In this document: positions 1 to 5,283 of the stretch, piece after piece | Numbering within the stretch: position 1 is the first letter of the stretch | Layout: the number at the start of each line of letters is the position of its first letter | Assembly (NCBI GenBank): GCA_023417635.1 | Contig: JAEZFF010000121.1 | Span: forward strand, 1 to 11,354 | Length of the DNA: 11,354 nt | DNA from: Bacillota bacterium | GTDB lineage: Bacteria; Bacillota; Clostridia; Oscillospirales; Acutalibacteraceae | Direction: 5' to 3' | Translations under genes and position numbers: made by a program | The notes under the pieces: model-generated | Seen by the model: only the letters and a program-made list of their open reading frames with translations | What the model was told of the DNA's origin: nothing | Databases searched by the model: none

Positions 1-629
1 TCAACAAGTTCTTTTGCAAGGTCTGTCTTCATAACATTGATAAACTTGCTGTTCACCAAGTCGTCAATCTGCAGGTCAAAGGTTACGGTAACAATGCTTT
101 CGCTTCCAGTTAAGTATCTTTCCTTGAACTGATCGTTTCCCTGGATTTCAAAAGACTGCGGCGGTGAAATATTAACCGTGCGGTTTAGGAACTGGGAAAG
201 CGCCGTTGCCGCAGCTCCCATCATCTGGTTCATAACCTCGCACACCGCACCGAGGTTCATCTCGTCAAGGACAAACTCCTCATCCTTAAAGTCTTTCTGC
301 AACAGCAGTCCGACGATTGTTTTAATATCGTCACGTTTTAGGATTAAGAGATTTTTGCCCGAAAGGCCCTCAACATACTGGATTTCAACGCCAATAGCCG
401 GCTCATACAGGTGAATGTCGAAGTCTTCCGTTTTTACGAGTTCAACATGCGGGGTTGTAATATTAACCGGCTTCCCCAGCAGCTGCGAAACCGAAGTGGC
501 CGACGAGCCGAGGCTGATGTTCAGGATTTCTCCAATGGCATCCATCTCCATCTCAGTTAGGGCTGCCTTTTTTTCATTCGCATCTGCAGTTTCTGCTGCC
601 ACCGTCTCTTTCGTCTCCTTTGATTCCAA
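1..629 (-). CDS. fliY: Flagellar motor switch phosphatase FliY, N-terminal part (runs off the window)
   Basis: Partial gene: the first 209 codons are present and the 3' end lies beyond base 1. The product is the C-ring switch protein that replaces FliN in Firmicutes and dephosphorylates CheY-P at the motor. The visible part is a CheC-like phosphatase domain with both half-sites. The first has D30, E34, N37 and P60, fitting D/S-x3-E-x2-N-x22-P. The second has E131, N134 and P157, with Gly instead of D/S at its first position. Between them lies the usual CheC fold sequence, and helices such as NLGAVCEVMNQMMGAAATAL are typical of the family. The SpoA/FliN domain expected at the C terminus is not in the window. 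The start is TTG at 629, preceded by AAGGTGAT; no in-frame ATG lies upstream. It follows fliM by 23 nt. Unlike Bacillus FliY, the N terminus lacks an LSQxEIDxLL CheY-binding peptide and begins with a charged, Ala/Glu/Thr-rich stretch. Confidence 0.93.
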   Translation of the reverse strand, partial: MESKETKETVAAETADANEKKAALTEMEMDAIGEILNISLGSSATSVSQLLGKPVNITTPHVELVKTEDFDIHLYEPAIGVEIQYVEGLSGKNLLILKRDDIKTIVGLLLQKDFKDEEFVLDEMNLGAVCEVMNQMMGAAATALSQFLNRTVNISPPQSFEIQGNDQFKERYLTGSESIVTVTFDLQIDDLVNSKFINVMKTDLAKELV

Positions 630-633
630 TGAA

Positions 634-641
634 ATCACCTT
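634..641 (-). promoter_or_regulatory. Ribosome binding site setting the TTG start of fliY
   Basis: AAGGTGAT on the minus strand ends 4 nt before the TTG at 629. It matches the 3' part of the AGGAGGTGAT consensus and is the main reason for choosing the non-ATG start. Confidence 0.7.
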
Positions 642-652
642 TTTCCAATTTA

Positions 653-1651
653 TTATTGAAGTACTTTATCTATTTTTACCGCATAATGCTTGTTTTGGGT
701 TCCAATCGTTCCCTTGAACCACTCAAGCTTTTCCACTTTAACCGTGGTGCTGCCTGGCTGTACTTTGGTATCCAGCGGAATAATGTCGCCCGGCTTCAGT
801 ACAATCAAATCCTGCAGCGGAACCTGTGCGCCGCCCAGTATAGCTGAAACCGCAAGCTGTGTGTCACCCAGCTGCTCCAAAATATTCTCCCGGTTTTCCT
901 TCTCTGCTACGGGGTCCGTCTTTTTATTGGCTTTAATAAACTTTTCGCCAAAGCTTTTGAAGATTTCCTCAAGTGAAATAGCAGGGAGGCAGATGTTCAG
1001 GTTGCCATGCAGGTCATTCAGCGTAATGTCAAGCACTACAATCGCGGCGGACTCATCTGGCTGTACGAACTGAATCATCTGTGGGTTTGTTTCAATGGAA
1101 TCCATACTGAACGAAAGGTCAAAGTAGTTAATCCATGCATCTTTCATTAATCCTGCGAACTGTTTAAATAGATAATCCAAAAGGGAGAGTTCAATTTCCG
1201 TATAGTCACGGTCAACCGCATACCCGGAGCCGTCACCTCCAAGCAGCTTGTCAAGAATACAAAAAGAAATCGGCCGTGACATTTCCAGCATAATCTGCTT
1301 ATCTTCTACATTATAAGTTTTGCTGTGCAGACCCATGAGAGAAATCAAGACGGAATCATTCAGCGCGTTGCTGAACTCGCGGTATTCTTCCTCTTCTATC
1401 TGCAGTATCTCTACCTGGCAGGCAATGCGAAGCTGACCGGAAAGATAAAGTGACAGCAGACGGGCAAAACTGTCAAAAACATTCTGAAGGAGGCGCATTT
1501 GCTCCCTCGTGAACTTTTTTGGCGAAAGAAAGTCATACTCTTTTATTTTCTGCTCTTCCGACTGTTTCTCTATTTCGCTGATGTCGGCATTTCCGCTCTG
1601 CAGGCTGCCAAGAAGTTCATCGATTTGCTTCTGTGATAAAACTTCTGCCAT
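653..1651 (-). CDS. fliM: Flagellar motor switch protein FliM
   Basis: FliM forms the wall of the C-ring, binds CheY-P through its N terminus and contacts FliG through its middle domain. Counting from the ATG at 1651, the protein has 332 residues, the usual family length. It starts with MAEVLSQKQIDELL, the CheY-P-binding peptide (Gln in place of the common Glu before IDxLL). The middle domain carries the GGDG motif at about 138-141, equivalent to the GGxG that contacts FliG. The last roughly 70 residues form a SpoA domain (LKPGDIIPLD, then KVEKLEWFKGTIG). The frame can be extended 7 codons to a GTG at 1672, but that codon has no ribosome binding site, while GGTGG sits 5 nt before the chosen ATG. 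It follows motB after a gap of about 100 nt that contains an inverted repeat, and precedes fliY by 23 nt. No fliL lies between motB and fliM. Confidence 0.96.
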   Translation of the reverse strand: MAEVLSQKQIDELLGSLQSGNADISEIEKQSEEQKIKEYDFLSPKKFTREQMRLLQNVFDSFARLLSLYLSGQLRIACQVEILQIEEEEYREFSNALNDSVLISLMGLHSKTYNVEDKQIMLEMSRPISFCILDKLLGGDGSGYAVDRDYTEIELSLLDYLFKQFAGLMKDAWINYFDLSFSMDSIETNPQMIQFVQPDESAAIVVLDITLNDLHGNLNICLPAISLEEIFKSFGEKFIKANKKTDPVAEKENRENILEQLGDTQLAVSAILGGAQVPLQDLIVLKPGDIIPLDTKVQPGSTTVKVEKLEWFKGTIGTQNKHYAVKIDKVLQ

Positions 1652-1656
1652 GCGTA

Positions 1657-1661
1657 CCACC
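1657..1661 (-). promoter_or_regulatory. Weak ribosome binding site for the ATG start of fliM
   Basis: GGTGG lies 5 nt upstream of the ATG at 1651. The alternative GTG at 1672 and ATG at 1663 lack a properly spaced Shine-Dalgarno sequence, and the CheY-binding peptide begins right after the 1651 start. Confidence 0.5.
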
Positions 1662-1675
1662 ATTCTCCGCACAAA

Positions 1676-1705
1676 TCATAAACAAACTTAGTCGATAATT
1701 TATGA
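1676..1705. repeat. Inverted repeat in the motB-fliM spacer
   Basis: TCATAAA (1676-1682) and TTTATGA (1699-1705) are perfect 7-base complements around a 16-base spacer. The half-site centres lie 23 bp apart, about two helical turns. The element is AT-rich and sits upstream of the fliM ribosome binding site. It could be an operator-like dyad or a weak mRNA hairpin; the sequence alone does not decide. A smaller GCGGA/TCCGC hairpin (1723-1735, loop of 3) lies just after motB. Confidence 0.4.
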
Positions 1706-1750
1706 AAAGCATACGGGCCGGTGCGGAAGGTCCGCTGCGTATTTTCCATT

Positions 1751-2638
1751 TTAGGGTGCCTTGCTTGTTACAGAAGAACTTGCCGGAGTGCTGCTGCCAG
1801 CAGAAGCACTGGAAGATGAGCCAGAAGAATTGTTTATAGTATTATAGATTTTTTGAAGTTCGTCCTGCGACTTCCCAACTTTGGAAATATAGATTTCCAC
1901 CCTGCGGTTCTTAGCACGGGTAGCCTCTGTACCATCGTCTTTTACAAACGGCCGGTACTCGCCATAACCTTCGCTGACCATTTTTTCCCCGCCGATTATT
2001 CTTTTAGACTGTACATACAGCAGTACGTTTTTAGCACGGTCCGACGAGAGTCCGCGGTCAAATGCCTGGCGTTCTGTTGTATTCGTCGCGGAAACCTTTG
2101 CCGTATGTCCGTAAAACCTTACTTCGCCAATTTGGTTCGGTATGCCGGACATGGCGTCGCACAAAACGTCCAATAACTTCTTTCCCTGCGTTCCAACTTC
2201 TGCACTGTCGCCGCTGAAGAAAATACTGTTTCGGAACGACAAAAAAGTGTAGCCATCCCCTTTATAAACTCCTACCTGGGTTTGAAGATGATTCTTTACA
2301 ATATAATTTTTAAAATAGGGGTAAAGGTCGTCAAAATTTGCCACCTTATCTATATCTTTCCCTGCACCTGATGAAGGTGATGAAGCTGACGAAGCTTTTG
2401 CACTGGAAGATGACGCCGCCTGCGGCAGTTTCAGCTTGTTTATATCAACAGCGGCTAAGGAAGACGGTGGAGTCCCGTTTTTTACTTGAAGTGCGCTGAC
2501 AAGTTTTTTCCACTTCTCCGCATTCATTGTCGTCATTGAGAACAGAAGCACAAAGAATGTCAGCAGCAGCGTCACCATATCGGAATATGTATCGAGCCAG
2601 TTTGCGCACTGCGATGAGTTTTTCTTTTTTTTTCGCAT
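1751..2638 (-). CDS. motB: Flagellar stator protein MotB
   Basis: MotB is the stator subunit that carries the ion-binding aspartate and anchors the stator to peptidoglycan. The 295-residue protein has a short basic N terminus (RKKKK), then one membrane segment at about 18-36, opening with TYSDMVTLLLTFF. D20 is the predicted ion-binding residue. A Ser/Ala/Pro-rich linker follows at about 74-93. The periplasmic-type OmpA/MotB peptidoglycan-binding domain spans about 130-253 (FYGHTA, RGLSSDRAKNV, GYGEYRP, RAKNRRVEI). The C terminus after about 270 is a low-complexity Ser/Ala/Thr tail, not part of the usual domain. The membrane segment, with FFVLLFS, resembles MotS/PomB more than E. coli MotB, so ion choice is open. 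Codons 2-5 include a run of nine A. The ATG at 2638 follows GAAGGCGGA. motA ends 36 nt upstream. Confidence 0.96.
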   Translation of the reverse strand: MRKKKKNSSQCANWLDTYSDMVTLLLTFFVLLFSMTTMNAEKWKKLVSALQVKNGTPPSSLAAVDINKLKLPQAASSSSAKASSASSPSSGAGKDIDKVANFDDLYPYFKNYIVKNHLQTQVGVYKGDGYTFLSFRNSIFFSGDSAEVGTQGKKLLDVLCDAMSGIPNQIGEVRFYGHTAKVSATNTTERQAFDRGLSSDRAKNVLLYVQSKRIIGGEKMVSEGYGEYRPFVKDDGTEATRAKNRRVEIYISKVGKSQDELQKIYNTINNSSGSSSSASAGSSTPASSSVTSKAP

Positions 2639-2674
2639 TGTTCCGCCTTCTTCATAAATTACTGACAGGAAAGA

Positions 2675-3499
2675 CTACTTGTTTGCCGGAGTGCTGGCTT
2701 TTTCGCTTCCGGCAGGTTCCTCTCCGCGTTTCTTTTCACAGAGGAAAGCTTTTAAGTTCTCTTCAATCTGCTTCGGGTTTTCGCCGGCCTGTATGGCAAG
2801 CACACCCTGCGCAACAATTTCTTTGCAAAGCATCTCTTCATCATGGCGCATATGCAGTTTGTTGCCGATTGGCACCAAAATCAGGTTGGCAAGGAGTGAG
2901 CCGTAAAACGTTGTGATCAGTGCTGTAGACATCCCCTGTGCCAAAGCGTTAGTGCCTTCCTTGGAATCCATGTTTAGGTTTGCAAGCATGTTAATCAGGC
3001 CAATCAGCGTGCCAATCATACCGAAAGCCGGGGCAAAGGAAGAAGACTTCTCATAAAATCCCCACCCGGCGGAATGGCGCTCATCCAGGTTATTTAGCTC
3101 ATTGTCTAAAATCTCTTTTACTTTTTCGGGGTTAATAGCATCCACAATCAGCAAAATACTCTGTTTCAGAAAGGTGTCTGACGTTTCATTGGCCTTTTCT
3201 TCCAAAGAAAGCAGGCCCTTTTTACGCGCTTCCTGTGCAAAGTCTACAATCTGCGCAATATATTGTTTCGGGTCATATGGATTTTTCTTTAATGTTATTT
3301 TAATCTGAGATGGGATATTTTTGAAGAAATTAATTGGGAATGCAATCAGCATCGAAGCAAAAGTACCGCCAAATGTAATTGCCATGCTGGAAGGATCGAT
3401 AAATGCCTTCATTGCGCCCGGGGTAGTGAATCCAGTTGTAATACCGAAATAAATTAGTACAAGACCCGCTATGAGTCCTATTAACCCTGTAAAGTCCAT
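2675..3499 (-). CDS. motA: Flagellar stator protein MotA
   Basis: MotA is the four-helix membrane subunit that surrounds MotB and transmits force to FliG. The 274-residue length is typical of clostridial MotA. Hydrophobic segments lie at about 5-25, 35-58, 153-173 and 190-212. The cytoplasmic loop carries R92 and E100 (ARKKGLLSLE), matching E. coli R90 and E98, which contact FliG. P157 (FAPAFGMIGTLIG) and P210 match the two conserved prolines that couple ion flow to conformational change. The C terminus ends in a short charged tail (about 255-274) beyond the conserved core. The ATG at 3499 follows AAGGAAGTG. The gene begins 24 nt after flbD and ends 36 nt before motB, so the three probably share a transcript and assemble as one motor-power unit. 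Confidence 0.97.
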   Translation of the reverse strand: MDFTGLIGLIAGLVLIYFGITTGFTTPGAMKAFIDPSSMAITFGGTFASMLIAFPINFFKNIPSQIKITLKKNPYDPKQYIAQIVDFAQEARKKGLLSLEEKANETSDTFLKQSILLIVDAINPEKVKEILDNELNNLDERHSAGWGFYEKSSSFAPAFGMIGTLIGLINMLANLNMDSKEGTNALAQGMSTALITTFYGSLLANLILVPIGNKLHMRHDEEMLCKEIVAQGVLAIQAGENPKQIEENLKAFLCEKKRGEEPAGSEKASTPANK

Positions 3500-3523
3500 T
3501 ATGACACTTCCTTGCCGGATTTT

Positions 3524-3748
3524 TTATTCTGCAGACTGCTCTTCCTGTTCCTGCGGCGCAATCAGATGCTTGAAAATGCGGCGCTGGTAGTCAACAATCT
3601 GTTTTGCAATGTCTTCGCGGCTTTCCTTTACCAGGTAGTACCGGCCGTTTGTAAGAGATATTTTTGTTTCCGGAATATTTTCAATAATCTCAATCAGCTG
3701 CTCATTGAGTGAAAAAGGAATCCCGTTCAGTTGAGTCAATGTAATCAT
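3524..3748 (-). CDS. swrD: FlbD/SwrD family flagellar motor-power protein
   Basis: A 74-residue protein of the FlbD family, whose Bacillus subtilis member SwrD (YlzI, about 70 residues) raises the power of the flagellar motor and is needed for swarming. The family pattern is clear: ITLTQLNG at the start, then KISLTNGRYYLVKES at about 29-43, and an amphipathic helix (DIAKQIVDYQRRIF). The tail is acidic and Gln-rich. There is no signal peptide or membrane segment, so it should be cytoplasmic. The name flbD here is not the Caulobacter transcription factor. Its place directly before motAB fits a role at the stator. The ATG at 3748 follows AAAGGGGAAG. An 80-nt spacer holding strong GC-rich hairpins separates it from flgE. 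Confidence 0.9.
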   Translation of the reverse strand: MITLTQLNGIPFSLNEQLIEIIENIPETKISLTNGRYYLVKESREDIAKQIVDYQRRIFKHLIAPQEQEEQSAE

Positions 3749-3769
3749 AATAACTCTTCCCCTTTAAAT

Positions 3770-3801
3770 CGCCGGGCCCGCCCCGGCGTGCCGGTGCCGG
3801 G
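3770..3801 (-). promoter_or_regulatory. Alternative GC-rich hairpins between flgE and flbD
   Basis: In the transcribed strand, CCCGGC (3801-3796) can pair with GCCGGG (3787-3782) across an 8-nt loop. The overlapping segment CGCCGGG (3788-3782) can instead pair with CCCGGCG (3776-3770) across a 5-nt loop, a perfect 7-bp all-G/C stem. The two stems share the middle segment, so only one can form at a time. No run of U follows, so this is not a classical intrinsic terminator. The flbD ribosome binding site (AAAGGGGAAG) begins a few bases further on. A role in mRNA processing, stability or attenuation is inferred, not shown. Confidence 0.5.
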
Positions 3802-3828
3802 AGGAAAACCGGTAATCCGATTCTAAAA

Positions 3829-4770
3829 TTACTTCATGTTTACAAGGGTCTGGTACATTTCGTCCGATACGGAAATAATTTTGGTGTTGGCCTGGTAGCC
3901 CCTTTCATACATAATCATGTTTGAAAACTCGGTCGCAAGGTCAACGTTGGAACCTTCCAGCGCGCCGGAATCCAGTTTGCCGGTTGCATCAGCCTGAGGG
4001 TCAGAATAGCTTGGGTCACCGGAGTTTACTGTGGCCTTGTAATAGCCATCTCCTTTTTGTTCAAGGCCAGCTGTATTTGCAAAGTTTGCCAAGCCAATCT
4101 GGCCTATTTTAATTGATTTGCCGTCGTATTCAGCGGTAACCATACCATCGCTGCCAATAGCAACTGACTTAATTTTGCCCTTTTTCGGGTTGAATTTAAT
4201 GAGGGAAAGCTTCCTGGTGGAAGCATAAACTCCCGGCGTTGTATCTGCTGTGGTGTCTAGGTCCTTGCCGTCAGGATCAAACTGGCGGCCAAGGACATAG
4301 CAGCCGTTGCTGTCGGTCAAATAACCGTTGCAGTCGAAATTCAGGCAGCCCAGACGCGTATATTTTACCGAGTCGTTGCTCGTCATGGTAGAAGCTTTCG
4401 TCGGAAGGATTTTTGCATTATCATCAGCCCCATCGGTCACAGGGCCATCAGCAACAGCGAAATAGCCTTCCCCGTCTATGTAAACATCTCCGGATCTGCC
4501 TGTTGAATCAATGCCGCCTTTTGACATATCGACCGCAACACTGGCGGCGACGGAGCCATAGCCGATCTGAGACGGGTTTACGCCTGCAGAACCAGTTGCT
4601 GTTTTACCTGCGGAAGCGCTTTGAATTTCCTGGTACATGGTGTCGCGAAAGGTCGTGGCGCCGCTCTTAAAGGCACGGGTATCTACGTTGGAGATATTGT
4701 TACCGATAACGTCAACGGCTGTCTGGTGTGCTTTCAGGCCTGCAATCGCGGACGACATACATCTCATCAT
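3829..4770 (-). CDS. flgE: Flagellar hook protein FlgE
   Basis: FlgE is the exported structural subunit of the hook, the flexible joint outside the cell. The 313-residue protein has the rod/hook N-terminal motif at about 6-36 (SAIAGLKAHQ, then GNNISNVDTRAFKS). A beta-rich middle follows (about 70-240) with the hook-type GDVYIDGEGYFAV at 94-106. The C-terminal rod/hook domain is at 271-313 (LEGSNVDLATEFSNMI, YERGYQANTK). Length is near that of the short Firmicutes hook proteins and well below some large clostridial ones. The N- and C-terminal segments should form the coiled-coil core. It could be confused with FlgG, but its place after flgD and the TIGR02530 gene favours hook. The ATG at 4770 lies 12 nt after GGGAG, a long spacing; ATGs at 4767 and 4758 are alternatives. 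An 85-nt structured leader precedes it and GC-rich hairpins follow it. Confidence 0.94.
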   Translation of the reverse strand: MMRCMSSAIAGLKAHQTAVDVIGNNISNVDTRAFKSGATTFRDTMYQEIQSASAGKTATGSAGVNPSQIGYGSVAASVAVDMSKGGIDSTGRSGDVYIDGEGYFAVADGPVTDGADDNAKILPTKASTMTSNDSVKYTRLGCLNFDCNGYLTDSNGCYVLGRQFDPDGKDLDTTADTTPGVYASTRKLSLIKFNPKKGKIKSVAIGSDGMVTAEYDGKSIKIGQIGLANFANTAGLEQKGDGYYKATVNSGDPSYSDPQADATGKLDSGALEGSNVDLATEFSNMIMYERGYQANTKIISVSDEMYQTLVNMK

Positions 4771-4806
4771 AATGAATCTAGTCTCCCTTTCATAATAAGA
4801 GCCGAA

Positions 4807-4855
4807 CGGGCTTCTCTGTCGGTCAAAGCCCGGATAACCTCCCCGAAAGGTCCGG
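4807..4855 (-). promoter_or_regulatory. Potential hairpins in the flgE leader
   Basis: The 85-nt spacer before flgE can form CGGGCTT (4832-4826) paired with AAGCCCG (4813-4807) around a 12-nt loop, a perfect 7-bp stem. A second stem pairs CCGGACCT (4855-4848) with ACCT plus CCGG (4840-4837 and 4833-4830), with a 3-nt bulge and a 7-nt loop. The two overlap at 4830-4832, so they compete in part. No U-tract follows. The flgE ribosome binding site (AAAGGGAG, 4790-4783) lies just downstream. Confidence 0.4.
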
Positions 4856-5263
4856 TTATAAAATTACGGCTCCATCGATATTTGTAAAAATATTGTCTTT
4901 CATTTCCCCGCCGTTCATGGTAGTGACAACAGTACGGTTTGGAATGTTCACGATAAAAGCCGCGTTTCCGTTCAGCATGAGTGCTTCAGTTACCCCTTTG
5001 CGTTCCGCTTTCTGCACGGCGTCGCTCATTTTCTCCATCAGCTGCGGCGAAACCGAAATCTGCCTGGAATCAAGCCGTTCCATGGCGTGCTTTGAAAACG
5101 TAAGGTCTGTGCTGCTTTGCTGTATGGCTTTCTGCAGCATCTGGTTGAAAGGTATTTTAGAGCCTTCCGCCTTCTGAGCGGCTGGAACCGAACCTGCCTG
5201 CTGCGGCGTATAGACTGGGGAAATCAATGCGGAATAGTTTTTCTGGAACTGGATGTCATCCAT
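4856..5263 (-). CDS. Conserved flagellar operon protein, TIGR02530 type, function unknown
   Basis: A 135-residue protein of the family found between flgD and flgE in many Firmicutes. I know of no assigned biochemical role. The N-terminal third is variable and Gln/Ala-rich, with a SKIPFNQMLQKAI helix at about 35-47. The family core begins with FSKHAMERLDSR at 56-67, continues through a charged amphipathic helix (about 74-88) and ends in a beta-like segment of about 45 residues (ALMLNGNAAFIVNIPN, TVVTTM, IFTNIDGAVIL). There is no signal peptide or membrane segment. The ATG at 5263 is preceded by AAGGCGGTGA at 7 nt. It lies 20 nt after flgD. Its fixed place between the hook cap and the hook gene suggests a role in hook assembly or export, but that is inference. 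The identification rests on motif pattern and position. Confidence 0.85.
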   Translation of the reverse strand: MDDIQFQKNYSALISPVYTPQQAGSVPAAQKAEGSKIPFNQMLQKAIQQSSTDLTFSKHAMERLDSRQISVSPQLMEKMSDAVQKAERKGVTEALMLNGNAAFIVNIPNRTVVTTMNGGEMKDNIFTNIDGAVIL

Positions 5264-5283
5264 TCTCAGTTCACCGCCTTTGG

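Noticed and set aside
653..1073. Plus-strand open frames opposite fliM and fliY (178-414, 415-717, 690-1073).
   Set aside because: They lie opposite confident flagellar genes, have no recognisable motifs and overlap each other in different frames.
1683..1705. Possible promoter upstream of fliM (a TATGAT hexamer near 1681-1676).
   Set aside because: No acceptable -35 hexamer lies 16-18 nt upstream, and no SigD-type TAAA/GCCGATAA pair is present; the hexamer also overlaps the inverted repeat by chance AT content.
1723..1735. Small GCGGA/TCCGC hairpin after motB as a terminator.
   Set aside because: The stem is 5 bp with a 3-nt loop and no U-tract follows.
3829..4770. Reading the hook gene as flgG (distal rod).
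   Set aside because: N- and C-terminal motifs are shared by rod and hook proteins, but the place after flgD and before flbD/motA, and the longer middle domain, fit FlgE.
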